Below, one piece after another: positions 8,001-21,900 of a DNA stretch of 64,000 nt. This DNA comes from Aurelia coerulea (lineage: Eukaryota > Cnidaria > Scyphozoa > Semaeostomeae > Ulmaridae): contig CM076944.1 in the NCBI GenBank assembly GCA_039566865.1, forward strand, positions 15,956,501 to 16,020,500, written 5' to 3'. Both the position numbers and the translations under genes were made by a program. Position 1 is the first letter of the stretch. Each line of letters opens with the position of its first letter. The notes below the pieces were generated by a model, which saw only the letters and a program-made list of their open reading frames with translations, was not told the DNA's origin and searched no databases.

Positions 8001-11000
8001 TTTTGAAGAATGGTTGCTGCAGCACTAATATAGTGCTATAAAAGAAGTAGCTGGCAGAACTAAAGTTTTAAAGAACGATGATCGCATTTCTCTTTATAAT
8101 ATGAATGGTAGCTAATAAAGTGCGTTAATCCACACTTTTTGTGTTTATATTTTGTTTTCTTCGAGCAAATAAACATTTAATTAATCGATGTTTGTTGATG
8201 AAGTATAAAGCCAAATTAAGACTAAAAAAGAACTAATGTCTATAGTAATGTTTCCAAGAATGGTTGCTGCTGCACTAATATAGTGCTTTAAAAGAAGTAG
8301 CTGGCAGAACTAAAGTTTTAAAGAACGATGGGTACAATACTCTCTATTATATAAATTGTAGCTAATAAAGTGCTTTAATCCACACTTTTTGTGTTTATAT
8401 TTTGTTTTCTTTGAGAAAATAAACCTTAAATTGATCGATGTTTGTTGATGCAGTAAAGCTAAAATAAGAATAAAGAAACAACTATGGTCTATTGTAATTT
8501 TTCCAAGAATGGTTGCTTCAGAACTAACGTAGTGCTATAAAAGAAGTAGCTGGCAGAACTAAAGTTTTAATGAACGATGATTTTTATAATATGAATTGTA
8601 GCAAATAAATTGCGTTAATCCATACTTTTTGTGTTTATATTTTGTTTTCTTTAAGCAAGTAAACATTTAATTAATCGATGTTTGTTGATGCAGTAAAGCT
8701 AAAATAAGACTAAAGAAACAACAAATGTCTATAGTAATATTTTCAAGAATGGTTGCTGCAGCACTAATATAGTGCTATAAAAGAAGTACCTGGCAGAACT
8801 AAAGTTTTAAAGAACGATGAGCGCATTTCTCTTTATAATATGAATTATAGCTGATAAAGTGCGTTATTCCACACATTATGTGTTTATATTTTGTTTTCTT
8901 TGAGTAAATAAACATTTAATTTATTGATGTTCGTTGCTGCAGTAAAGCTACAACAAGACTAAAAAAAGAACTAATGTCTATATTAATGTTTCCAAGAATG
9001 GTTGCTGCAGCATTAATATAGTGCTATAAAAAAAGCAGCTGGCAGAACAAAAACTTTTAAAAAACAATGTGTGCAACACTCTTTAAAATATGTATTGTAG
9101 CTAATAAAGTACGTTAATTCACACTTTTTGTGTTTATATTTTGCTTTCTTTGAGCAAATAAACATTTAACTAATCTATGTTTGTTGATGCAGTATAAAGC
9201 TAAAGTAAGACTTAAGAAAGATCTAATGTCTATAGTAATTTTTCCAAGAATGGTTGCTGCAGCATTAATATAGTGCTATAAAAGAAGTAGCTGGCAGAAC
9301 TAAACTTTTAAAAAACAATCTGCGCAGCACTCTTTAAAATTCGTTTTGTAGCTAATAAAGTACGTTAATCCACACTTTTTGTGTTTATATTTTGTTTTTT
9401 TCGAGGAAATAAACATTTAATTAATCGATGTTTGTTGATGCAGTATAAAGCCAAATTAAGACCAAAAAAAGAACTAATGTCTATATTAATGTTTCCAAGA
9501 ATGCTTGCTGCAGCATTAGTATAGTGCTATAAAAGAAGGAGCTGACAGAACTAAACTTTTAAAGAACGATGAGCGCAACACTCTTTAAAATATGTATTGT
9601 AGCTAATCCACACTTTAATCCACACTTTTTGTGTTTATATTTTGTTTTCTTTGAGCAAATAAACATTTAATTAATCGATGTTTGTTGATGCAGTAAAGCT
9701 AAAATAAGACCAAAGAAAGATCTAATGTCTATAGTAATTTTTCCAAGAATGGTTGCTGCAGCATTAATATAGTGCTATAAAAGAAGTAGCTGGCAGAACT
9801 AAACTTTTAAAAAACAATGTGTGCAACACTCTTTAAAATATGTATTGTAGCTAATAAAGTACGTTAATTCACACTTTTTGTGTTTATATTTTGCTTTCTT
9901 TGAGCAAATAAACATTTAACTAATCTATGTTTGTTGATGCAGTATAAAGCTAAAGTAAGACTTAAGAAAGATCTAATGTCTATAGTAATTTTTCCAAGAA
10001 TGGTTGCTGCAGCACTAATATAGTGCTATAAAAGAAGTAGCTGCCAGAGCTAACGTTTCAAAGAACGATGAGCGCAATACTCTTTATAATATGTATTGTA
10101 GCAAATAAAGTTCGTTAATCCACACTTATGTGTTTCTATTTTGTTTTCTTTGAGAAAATAAACCTTAAATTAATCGATGTTTGTTGATGCAGTAAAGCTA
10201 AAATAAGAATAAAGAAACAACTAATGTCTATAGTAATGTTTCCAAGAATGGTTGCTGCAGCACTAATATAGTGCTATAAAAAAAGTAGCTGGCAGAACTA
10301 AAGTTTTAAAGATGAGCGCAACACTCTTTAAAATATGTATTGTAGCTAATGAAGTGCGTTAATCCACACTTTTTGTGTTTATATTTTGTTTTCTTTGAGC
10401 AAATAAACATTTAATTTATATATGTTTGTTGATGCAGTTTAAAGCTAAAGTAAGACCTAAGAAAGATCTAATGTCTATAGCAATGTTTCCAAGAATTGTT
10501 GCTGCAGCACTAATATAGTGGTAAAAAAGTAGTAGCTGGCAGAACTAAACTTTTAAAAAACTATGTGCGCAACACTCTTTAAAATATGTATTGTAGCTAA
10601 TAAAGTACGTTAATCCACACTTTTTGTTTTTATATTTTGCTTTCTTTGAGCAAATAAACATTTAACTAATCTATGTTTGTTGATGCAGTATAAAGCTAAA
10701 GTAAGACTTAAGAAAGATCTAATGTCTATAGTAATTTTTCCAAGAATGGTTGCTGCAGCATTAATATAGTGCCATAAAAGAAGTAGCTGGCAGAACTAAA
10801 CTTTTTAAAAACAATGTGCGCAGCAATCTTTAAAATTCGCATTGTAGCTAATAAAGTACGTTAATCCACAGTTTTTGTGTTTATATTTTGCTTTCTTTGA
10901 GCAAATAAACAATTAATTAAACTATGTTTGTTGATGCAGTATAAAGCTAAAGTAAGACTTAAGAAACAACAAATGTCTATAGTAATGTTTTCAAGAATGG

Positions 11001-12368
11001 TTGCTGCAGCACTAATATAGTGCTATAAAAGAAGTATCTGGCAGAACTAAAGTTTTAAAGAACGATGAGCGCAATACTCTTTAATATAAATTGTAGCTAA
11101 TAAAGTGCGTTAATCCACACTTTTTGTGTTTATATTTTGTTTTCTTTGAGAAAATAAACATATAATTAAGCGATGTTTGAAGAACTAATGTATATATTAA
11201 TGTTTCCAAGAATGGTTGCTTCAGCACTAATATAGTGCTATAAAAGAAGTAGCTGGCGGAACTAAAGTTTTAAAGAACGATGAGTACAATACTCTCTATT
11301 ATATAAATTGTAGCTAATAAAGTGCGTTAATCCACCCATTTTGTGTTTATATTTTGTTTTCTTTCAGCAAATAAACATTTAATTAATCGATGTTTGTTGA
11401 TGCAGTAAAGCTAAAATTAGACTAAAGAAAGAACTAATGTCTATAGTAATGTTTCCAAGAATGGTTGCTGCTGCACTAATATAGTGCTTTAAAAGAAGTA
11501 GCATGCAGAACTAAACTTTTTACGAACGATGGGTACAATACTCTCTATTATATAAATTGTAGCTAATAAAGTGCGTTAATCCACACTTTTTGTGTTGATA
11601 TTTTGTTTTCTTTGAGAAAATAGACCTTAAATTAATCGATGTTTGTTGATGCAGTAAAGCTAAAATAAGAATAAAGAAACAACTAATGTCTATAGTAATG
11701 TTTCCAAGAATGGTTGCTGCAGCACTAATATAGTGATATAATTGAAGTAGCTGACAGAACTAAAGTTTTAAAGATGAGCGCAACACTCTATAAAATATGT
11801 ATAGTAGCTAATAAAGTGCGTTAATCCAAACTTTTTGTGTTTATATTTTGTTTTCTTTGAGAAAATAAACATTTAATTAATCGATGTTTGTTGATGCGTT
11901 AAAGCTAAAATAAGACTAAAGAAACAACTAATGTCTATAGTTATGTTACCAGGAATGGTTGCTGCAGCACTAATATAGTGCTATAAAAGAAGTAGCTGGC
12001 AGAAATAAAGTTTTAAAGAACGATGAGCGCAATACTCTTTATAATATGTATTGTAGCTAATAAAGTTCGTTAATCCACACTTTTGTGTTTATATTTTGTT
12101 TTCTTTGAGAAAATAAACCTTAAATTAATCGATGTTTGTTGATGCAGTAAAGCTAAAATAAGAATAAAGAAACAACTAATGTCTATAATAATGTTTCCAA
12201 GAATGGTTGCTGCGGCACTAATATAGTGATATAAAAGAAGTAGCTGACAGAACTAAAGTTTTAAAGATGAGCGCAACACTCTTTAAAATATGTATAGTAG
12301 CTAATAAAGTGCGTTAATCCACACTTTTTGTGTTTGTATTTTGTTTTCTTTGAGAAAATAAACATTTA

Positions 12369-12819
12369 GGCTGCGTTTACACGGGGCCGCTCGAGTACTT
12401 GGCCGGCCGAATATTTGGTCGTTTAGCTGCACCGTGCAAATATTTGGTCAGTATGCCTTCGCGTTCACACGAGGCCGGCCATCTTTTATGGACATGCGCA
12501 TAAGTAATGAACTGATAAACTGACTGGAATTTGGCGCCAGTTTGTCTGGCGACCATATTTCATTGGCTTCCTATTCAAAGCATTCCATCCTCGATGTGGT
12601 ACCGTGCAAATTTTTGGTCGGCTGAGAGCGTTTACACGAGGCCGCTCACGAATTTGACCGGCTCAGTTCGCAAGAAGGCCACTTCCCTAGGTGACCGAGT
12701 GAAGGTCGGCTAAGCGTCCAAATATTCGGTCGGTTAGGCAGGTCTCGTGTAAACGGGAAGGCTTAGTGGCCAAATATTTGGCCGGCCAAAAATTCGGCCG
12801 GCCTCGTGTAAACGCAGCC
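12369..12819. mobile_element. 451-bp PIF/Harbinger-like MITE inserted in the satellite
   Basis: The only interruption of the array. It begins GGCTGCGTTTACACG and ends with the inverse CGTGTAAACGCAGCC; about 21 bp at each end pair with one mismatch. The flanks reconstruct an uninterrupted monomer (ACATTTAATTAATCG) once one copy of TTA is removed, so TTA at 12366-12368 and 12820-12822 is a 3-bp target-site duplication. A TTA/TWA duplication is the hallmark of the PIF/Harbinger superfamily. The element is GC-richer than its surroundings, with CCGGCC and AATATTTGG motifs, and has no transposase. Inside, the terminal core recurs in direct orientation at ~12461 and ~12628 and inverted at ~12741-12758. 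ACCGTGCAAAT recurs at 12431 and 12601, showing an internal ~168-bp duplication. A 60-codon open frame inside it is not credible as a gene. Confidence 0.85.
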
Positions 12820-14356
12820 TTAATTAATCGATGTTTGTTGATGCGTTAAAGCTAAAATAAGACTAAAGAAACAACTAATGTCTATAGTTATGTTACCAAG
12901 AATGGTTGCTGCAGCACTAATATAATGCTATAAAAGAAGTAGCTGGCAGAACTAAAGTTTTAAAGAACGATGAGCGCAACACTCTTTTAAGATATGTATT
13001 GTAACTAACAAAGTGCGTTAATCCAAAATTTTTGTGTTTAATTTTTGCTTTCTTTAAGCAACTAAACATTTAATTAATCTATGTTTGTTGTACAGTATAA
13101 AGCTAAAGTAAGACTTAAGAAAGATCTAATGTCTATAGTAATTTTTCCAAGAATGGTTGCTGCAGCACTAACGTAGTGCTGTAAAAGAAGTAGCTGGCAG
13201 GACTAAATTGTTAAAGAACAATGAGCGCAATACTCTTTATAATATGAATTGTAGCTAATAAAGTGCGTTAATCCGCAGTTTTTGTGTTTATATTGTGTTT
13301 TCTTTGAGAATATAAATATTAAATTAATCGATGTTTGTTGATGCAGTAAAGCAAAAATAAGAATAAAGAAAAAATTATGTCTGTAGTAATGTTTCCAAGA
13401 ATGGTTGCTGCAGCACTAATATAGTGCTATAAAAGAAGTAGCTGACAGAACTAAAGTTTTAAAGATGAGCGCAACACTCTTTAAAGTATGTATAGTAGCT
13501 AATAAAGTGCGTTAATCCACACTTTTTGTGTTTGTATTTTGTTTTCTTTGAGAAAATAAACATTTAATTAATCGATGTTTGTTGATGCGTTAAAGCTAAA
13601 ATAAGACTAAAGAAACAACTAATGTCTATAGTTATGTTACCAAGAATGGTTGCTGCAGCACTAATATAGTGCTATAAAAGAAGTAGCTGGCAGAACTAAA
13701 GTTTTAAAGAACGATGAGCGCAACACTCTTTTAAAATATGTATCGTAGCTAATAAAGTGCGTTAATCCAAACTTTTTGTGTTTAATTTTTGTTTTCTTTG
13801 AGCAACTAAACATTTAATTAATCTATGTTTGTTGTACAGTATAAAGCTAAAGTAAGACTTAAGAAAGATCTAATGTCTATAGTAATTTTTCCAAGAATGG
13901 TTGCTGCAGCACTAACGTAGTGCTATAAAAGAAGTAGCTGGCAGGACTAAATTTTAAAAGAACAATGAGCGCAATACTCTTTATAATATGAATTGTAGCT
14001 AATAAAGTGCGTTAATCCACACTTTTTGTGTTTATATTGTGTTTTCTTTGAGAAAATAAATATTAAATTAATCGATGTTTGTTGATGCAGTAAAGCAAAA
14101 ATAAGAATAAAGAAAAAATAACGTCTATAGTAATGTTTCCAAGAATGGTTGCTGCAGCACTAATATAGTGCTATAAAAGGAGTAGCTGGCAGTACTAACG
14201 TTTTAAAGAACGTTGAGCACAATGCCTTTCATAATATGAATTGTTGCTAATAAAATGCGTTAATCCACACATTTTGTGTTTATATTTTGTTCTTTTTGAG
14301 CAAATAAACATTTAATTAATTGATGTTTGTTGATGCAGTAAAGCTAAAATAAGACT

Positions 14357-16850
14357 AAAGAAACAACTAATGTCTATAGTAATGTTTCCAAGAATGGTTG
14401 CTGCAGCACCAATATAGTGCTTTAAAGGAAGTAGCTGGCAGAACTAAAGTTTTAAAGAAAGATGAGTGCAATACTCTCTATAATATGAATTGTAGCTATT
14501 AAAGTGCGTTAATCCACACGTTTTGTGTTTATATTTTGTTTTCTTTGAGAAAATAAACATTTATTTAATCGATGTTTTTTGGTACAGTAAAGCTAGAATA
14601 AGACTAAAAAAATAACTAATGTCCATAGTAATGTTTCCAAGAATGGTTGCTGCAGCATTAATATAGTGCTATAAAAGAAGTAGCTGGCAGAACTAAAGTT
14701 TTAAATGACGATGAGCGCAACACTCTTTGAAATATGTTTTTTAGCTTATAAAGTGCGTTAATCCACATTTTTTGTGTTTATATTTGGTTTTCTTTGAGCA
14801 AATAAACATTTAATTTATCTATGTTTGTTGATGCAGTATAAAGCTAAAGTAAGACTTGAGAAAGATTTAATGTCTATAGTAATTTTTCCAAGAATAATTG
14901 CTGCATCACTAACGTAGTGCTATAAAGGAAGTAGCTGGCAGAACTAACGTTTTAAAGAACAATGAGCGCATTACTCTTTATGATATGAATTGTAGCTACT
15001 AAAGTGCGTTAATCCACACTTTTTGCGTTTATATTTTGTTTTCTTTGAGCAAACAAAAATCTAATTAATCGATGTTTGTTGATGCAGTAAAGCTAAATTT
15101 AAACTAAAGAAACAACTAATGTCTATAATAATGTTTCCAAAAATGGTTGCTGCAGCACTAATAGAGTGCTATAAAAGAAGTAGCTGGCAGTACTAACGTT
15201 TTAAAGAACGATGAGCGCAGTGCTTTTTATATTATGAATTGTAGCTAACAAAGTGCGTTAATCCATACTTTTTGTTTTTATATTTTGTTTTCTTCGAGCA
15301 AATAAACATTTAATTAATCGATGTTTGCTGATGCAGTAAATCTAACATAAGACTAAGGAAAGAACTAATGTCTATATTAATGTTTCCAAGAATGGTTGCT
15401 GCAGCACTCGTATAGTGCTATAAAAGAAGTAACTTGCAGAACTCTAGTTTTAAAGAACGATGAGCGCAATACTCCTTAAATTATGTATAGTTGCTAATAA
15501 GGTGCGTTTATCCACACTTTTTGTTTTGATATTTCGTTTTCTTTGAGAAAATAAACATTAAATTAATCGATGTTTGTTGATGCAGTAAAGCTAAAATAAG
15601 AATAAAGAAACAACTAATGTCTATAGTAATGTTTCCAAGAATGGTTGGTGCAGCACCAATATAGTGCTTTAAAGGAAATAGCTGGCAGAACTAAAGTTTT
15701 AAAGAACGATGAGTGCAATACTCTCTATAATATGAATTGTAGCTATTAAAGTGCGTTAATCCACACGTTTTGTGTTTATATTTTGTTTTCTTTGAGAAAA
15801 TAAACATTTATTTAATCGATGTTTTTTGGTACAGTAAAGCTAGAATAAGACTAAAAAAATAACTAATGTCCATAGTAATGTTTGCAAGAATGGTTGCTGC
15901 AGCATTAATATAGTGCTATAAAAGAAGTAGCTGGCAGAACTAAAGTTTTAAATGACGATGAGCGCAACACTCTTTGAAATATGTTTTTTAGCTTATAAAG
16001 TGCGTTAATCCACATTTTTTGTGTTTATATTTGGTTTTCTTTGAGCAAATAAACATTTAATTTATCTATGTTTGTTGATGCAGTATAAAGCTAAAGTAAG
16101 ACTTGAGAAAGATTTAATGTCTATAGTAATTTTTCCAAGAATAATTGCTGCATCACTAACGTAGTGCTATAAAGGAAGTAGCTGGCAGAACTAACGTTTT
16201 AAAGAACAATGAGCGCATTACTCTTTATGATATGAATTGTAGCTACTAAAGTGCGTTAATCCACACTTTTTGCGTTTATATTTTGTTTTCTTTGAGCAAA
16301 CAAAAATCTAATTAATCGATGTTTGTTGATGCAGTAAAGCTAAATTTAAACTAAAGAAACAACTAATGTCTATAATAATGTTTCCAAAAATGGTTGCTGC
16401 AGCACTAATAGAGTGTTATAAAAGAAGTAGCTGGCAGTTCTAACGTTTTAAAGAACGATGAGCGCAGTGCTTTTTATATTATGAATTGTAGCTAACAAAG
16501 TGCGTTAATCCATACTTTTTGTTTTTATATTTTGTTTTCTTCGAGCAAATAAACATTTAATTAATCGATGTTTGCTGATGCAGTAAATCTAACATAAGAC
16601 TAAGGAAAGAACTAATGTCTATATTAATGTTTCCAAGAATGGTTGCTGCAGCACTCGTATAGTGCTATAAAAGAAGTAACTTGCAGAACTCTAGTTTTAA
16701 AGAACGATGAGCGCAATACTCCTTAAATTATGTATAGTTGCTAATAAGGTGCGTTTATCCACACTTTTTGTTTTGATATTTCGTTTTCTTTGAGAAAATA
16801 AACATTAAATTAATCGATGTTTGTTGATGCAGTAAAGCTAAAATAAGACT
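14357..16850 (+). repeat. higher-order repeat: two copies of a 1247-bp 5-mer
   Basis: The block at ~14357-15603 is repeated at ~15604-16850 with a constant offset of 1247 bp, five monomers. Shared rare variants align at this offset, for example GCACCAATATAGTGC at 14406 and 15653 and GGTACAGTAAAGC at 14581 and 15828, as well as the unusual ATTTCGTTTTC near 15533 and 16780. Outside the block the two flanks diverge. Confidence 0.85.
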
Positions 16851-18904
16851 AATGAAACAACTAATGTCTATAATAATGTTTCCAAGAATGGTTTCTGCAG
16901 CACTAATATAGTGCTTTAAAAAAAGGAGCTGGCAGAACTAAACTTTTAACGAACGATGGGTACATACTCTCTCTTTTATAAATTATAGCTAATAAAGTGC
17001 GTTAATACACATTTTTTGTGTTTATATTTTGTTTTCTTTGAGAAAATAGACCTTAAATTAATCGATGTTTGTTGATGCAGTAAAGCTAAAATAAGAATAA
17101 AGAAACAACTAATGTCTATAGTAATGTTTCCAAGAATGGTTGCTGCAGCACTAATATAGTGATATAAAAGAAGTAGCTGACAGAACTAAAGTTTTAAAGA
17201 TGAGCGCAACACTCTTTAAAATATGTATAGTAGCTAATAAAGTGCGTTAATCCACACTTTTTGTGTTTGTATTTTGTTTTCTTTGAGAAAATAAACATTT
17301 AATTAATCGATGTTTGTTGATGCGTTAAAGCTAAAATAAGACTAAAGAAACAACTAATGTCTATAGTTATGTTACCAAGAATGGTTGCTGCAGCACTAAT
17401 ATAATGCTATAAAAGAAGTAGCTGGCAGAACTAAAGTTTTAAAGAACGATGAGGGCAACACTCTTTTGAAATATGTATTGTAGCTAACAAAGTGCGTTAA
17501 TCCAAACTTTTTGTGTTTAATTTTTGTTTTCTTTAAGCAACTAAACATTTAATTAATTTATGTTTGTTGTACAGTATAAAGCTAAAGTAAGACTTAAGAA
17601 AGATCTAATGTCTATAGTAATTTTTCCAAGAATGGTTGCTGCAGCACTAACGTAGTGCTGTAAACGAAGCAGCTGGCAGGACTAAATTTTTAAAGAACAA
17701 TGAGCGCAGTACTCTTTATAATATGAATTGTAGCTAATAAAGTGTGTTAATCCACAATTTTTTGTGTTTATATTTTGTTTTCTTTGAGAAAATAGTCCTT
17801 AAATTAATCGATGTTTGTTGATGCAGTAAAGCTAAAATAAGAATAAAGAAACAACTAATGTCTATAGTAATGTTTCCAAGAATGGTTGCTGCAGCACTAA
17901 TATAGTGATATAAAAGAAGTAGCTGGCAGAACTAAAATTTTAGAGAACGATGAGTGCAATACTCTTTATATTATGAATTGTAGCTAATAAAGTGCGTTAA
18001 TCCACACTTTTTGTGTTTTTATTTTGTTTTCTTTGAGAAAATAAACATTTAATTAATCGATGTTTGTTGATGCGTTAAAGCTAAAATAAGACTAAAGAAA
18101 CAACTAATGTCTATAGTTATGTTACCAAGAATGGTTGCTGCAGCACTAATATAATGCTATAAAAGAAGTAGCTGGCAGAACTAAAGTTTTAAAGAACGAT
18201 GAGGGCAACACTCTTTTGAAATATGTATTGTAGCTAACAAAGTGCGTTAATCCAAACTTTTTGTGTTTAATTTTTGTTTTCTTTAAGCAACTAAACATTT
18301 AATTAATTTATGTTTGTTGTACAGTATAAAGCTAAAGTAAGACTTAAGAAAGATCTAATGTCTATAGTAATCTTTCTAAGAATGGTTGCTGCAGCACTAA
18401 TGTAGTGCTGTAAAAGAAGCAGCTGGCAGGACTAAATTTTTAAAGAACAATGAGCGCAGTACTCTTTATAATATGAATTGTAGCTAATAAAGTGTGTTAA
18501 TCCACAATTTTTTGCGTATATATTTTGTTTTCTTAGAGAAAAAAAACATTTAATTAATCGATGTTTGTTGATGCAGTAAAGCTAACATAAAAATAAAGAA
18601 AGAACTAATGTCTATAGTAATGTTTCCAAGAATGGTTGCTGCAGCACTACTATAGTGCCATAAAAGAAGTAGCTGGCAGAACTAAAATTTTAGAGAACGA
18701 TGAGTGCAATACTCTTTATATTATGAATTGTAGCTAATAAAGTGCGTTAATCCACACTTTTTGTGTTTTTATTTTGTTTTCTTTGAATAAATAAACATTT
18801 AATTAATTGATGTTTGTTGATGCAGTAAAGCTAATATAAAGCTAAAGAAAGAACTAATGTCTATATTAATATTTCCAAGAATGGTTGCTGCAGCACTAAT
18901 TTAG

Positions 18905-21900
18905 TGCTATAAAAGAAGACGCTGGCAGAACTAAAGTTTTAAAGAACGATTAGTGCAATACTCTTTATAATATGAATTGTGGGTAATAAAGTGCGTTAAT
19001 CGACACTTTTAGTGTTTATATTTTGTTTTCTTTGAGAAAATAAACATTTAATTAATCGATGTTTGTTGATGCAGTAAAGTTAAAATGAGACTAAATAGAG
19101 AACTAATGTCTATAGTTATGTTTCCAAGAATGGTTTTTGAAGCACTAATATAGAGCTATAAAGGAAGTAGCTGGCAGAACTAAAGTTTTAAATAACGATG
19201 AGCGCAATACTTTTTATAATATGTGTTGTAGCTAATAAAGTGCGTTAATCCACATTTTTTGTGTATATATTTTGTTTTCTTTGAGAAAATAAACATTTAA
19301 TTAATCGATGTTTGTTGATGCAATCAAGCTAAAATAAGACAAAATAAACAACTAATGTCTATAGTAATGTTTCCAAGAATGGTTGCTGCAGCACTAATAT
19401 AGTGCTATAAAAGAAGTATTTGGCAGAACTAAAGTTTTAAAGAACGATGAGGGCAATACTCTTTATAATATGTATTGTAGCTAATAAAGTGCGTTAATTC
19501 ACTTTTTTTGTTTCTATATTTTGCTTTCTTTGAGAAAACAAACATTTAATTAATCGATGTTTGTTGATGCAGTAAAGCTAAAATAAGACTAAAGAAACAA
19601 CTAATGTCTATAGTAATGTTTCAAAGAATGGTTGCTGCAGCACTAATATAGTTCTATAAAAGAAGTAGCTGGTAGAACTAAAGTTTTAAATAACGATGAG
19701 CGCAATACTTTTTATAATATTTGTTTTAGCTAATAAAGTGCGTTAATCCACACTTTTTGTGTTTATATTTTGTTTTCTTTGAGCAAATAAACAATAAAAT
19801 TAATCGATGTTTGTTGATGCAGTAAAGCTAAAATAAGACTAAAGAAACAACTAATGTCTATAGTAATGTTTCCAAGAATGGTTGCTGCAGCACTAATAAA
19901 GTGCCATAAAAGAAGTAGCTGGCAGAACTAAAGTTTTAAAGAACGATGAGTGCAATACTCTTTATATTATGAACTGTAGCTAATAAATTGCGTTAATCCA
20001 CACTTTTTGTTTCGATATTTTCTTTTTCTTTGAGAAAATAAACGATAAAATTAATCGATTTTTGTTGATGCAGTAAAGCTAAAATAAGACTAAAGAAACA
20101 ACTAATGTCTATAGTAATGTTTCCAAGAATGGTTACTGCAGCACTAATATAGTGCCATAAAAGAAGTAGCTAGCAGAACTAAAGTTTTAAAGAACAATGA
20201 GTGCAATACTCTTTATATTATGAATTGTAGCTAATAAATTGCGTTAATCCAAACTTTTTGTGTTTTTATTTTGTTTTCTTTGAGAAAATAAACATTTAAT
20301 TAATCGATGTTTGTTGATGCAGTAAAAAAGCTAACAAAAAGATAAAGAAAGAACTAATGTCTATATTAATATTACCAAGAATGGTTGCTGCAGCACTACT
20401 ATAGTGCCATAAAAGAAGTAGCTGGCAGAAATAAAATTTTAAAGAACGATGAGTGCAATACTCTTTATATTATGAATTGTAGCTAATAAAGTGTGTTAAT
20501 CCACACTTTTTTGTGTTTTTATTTTGTTTTCTTTGAGTAGATAAACATTTAATTAATCGATGTTTGTTGATGCAGGAAAGCTAAAATAAGACTAAAGAAA
20601 CAACTAATGTCTATAGTAATGTTTCAAAGAATGGTTGCTGCAGCACTAATATAGTGCTATAAAAGAAGTAGCTGGTAGAACTAAAATTTTAAAGAACGAT
20701 GAGTGCAATACTCTTTATATTATGAATTGTAGCTAATAAAGTGCGTTAATCTACACTTTTTGTCCTTATATTTTGTTTTCTTTGAGCAAATAAACATTTA
20801 ATTAAACGATGTTTGTTGATGCAGTAAAGGTAACATAATACTAAAGAAACAACTAATGTCTATAATAATGTTTCCAAGAATGGTTGCTGCAGCACTAATA
20901 TAGTGCTATAAAAGAAGTAGCTGGTAGAACTAAAATTTTAAAGAACGATGAGTGCAATACTCTTTATATTATGAATTGTAGCTAATAAAGTGCGTTAATC
21001 CACACTTTTTGTGTTTGTATTTTGTTTTCTTTGAGAAAATAAACATTTAATTAATCGATGTTTGTTGATGCGTTAAAGCTAAAATAAGACTAAAGAAACA
21101 ACTAATGTCTATAATAATGTTTCCAAGAATGGTTGCTGCAGCACTAATATAATGCTATAAAAGAAGTAGCTGGCAGAACTAAAGTTTCAAAGAACGATGA
21201 GCGCAACACTCTTTTGAAATATGTATTGTAGCTAACAAAGTGCGTTAATCCACAATTTTTTGTGTATATATTTTGTTTTCTTAGAGAAAAAAAACATTTA
21301 ATTAAACAATGTTTGTTGATGCAGTAAAGGTAACATAATACTAAAGAAACAACCAATGTCTATAATAATGTTTCCAAGAATGGTTTCTGCAGCACTAATA
21401 TAGTGCTTTAAAAGAAGTAGCTGGCAGAACTAAACTTTTAACGAACGATGGGTACAATAATAATTTATTATATAAATTATAGCTAAAAAAGTGCGTTAAT
21501 ACACACTTTTTGTGTTTATATTTTGTTTTTTTTTGAGAAAATAGACCTTAAATTAATCGATGTTTGTTGATGCAGTAAAGCTAAAATAAGAATAAAGAAA
21601 CAACTAATGTCTATATTAATATTACCAAGAATGGTTGCTGCAGCACTACTATAGTGCCATAAAAGAACTAGCTGGCAGAAATAAAATTTTAAAGAACGAT
21701 GAGTGCAATACTCTTTATATTATGAATTGTAGCTAATAAAGTGTGTTAATCCACACTTTTTGTGTTTTTATTTTGTTTTCTTTGAGTAAATAAACATTTA
21801 ATTAATAGATGTTTGTTGATGCAGTAAAGCTAACATGAAAATAAAGAAAGAACTAATGTCTATAGTAATGTTTCCAAGAATGGTTGCTGCAGCACTACTA

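Larger units (their letters stand above)
4738..12368 (+). repeat. satellite array, left segment, ~248-bp monomer
   Basis: Head-to-tail tandem repeat beginning abruptly at 4738, part-way through a monomer: the text after it matches the internal monomer sequence at about 8197-8260. Landmarks such as GTTGCTGCAGCA recur at 5051, 5299, 5540, 5788, 6036, 6285 and 6534, giving steps of 241-249 bp. Typical features in order are CCAAGAATGG, the palindrome GCTGCAGC, the AGCACTA dyad, TATAAAAG, GCTGGCAGAAC, AATAAAGTGCG, CCACACTTTTTGTG, AATAAACATTTAATTAA, ATCGATGTTTGTTG, then an A-rich stretch. Several monomer subtypes carrying AAAGATCTAAT and ATTTTTCC occur mainly here and to about 18 kb. Local block repeats are visible: 4 monomers (1000 bp) between ~6960 and ~7960, and 19 monomers (4701 bp) between 4791 and 9492. 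No gene is embedded. Confidence 0.97.

Noticed and set aside
12531..12713. 60-codon open frame
   Set aside because: Lies entirely inside the 451-bp MITE and overlaps its internal repeat motifs; no transposase similarity.
21144..21356. Open frames on the minus strand of the satellite (here and at 46788-46985)
   Set aside because: Both are readings of satellite monomers that happen to lack stops. Most other monomers are closed in the same frame, so there is no coding constraint.
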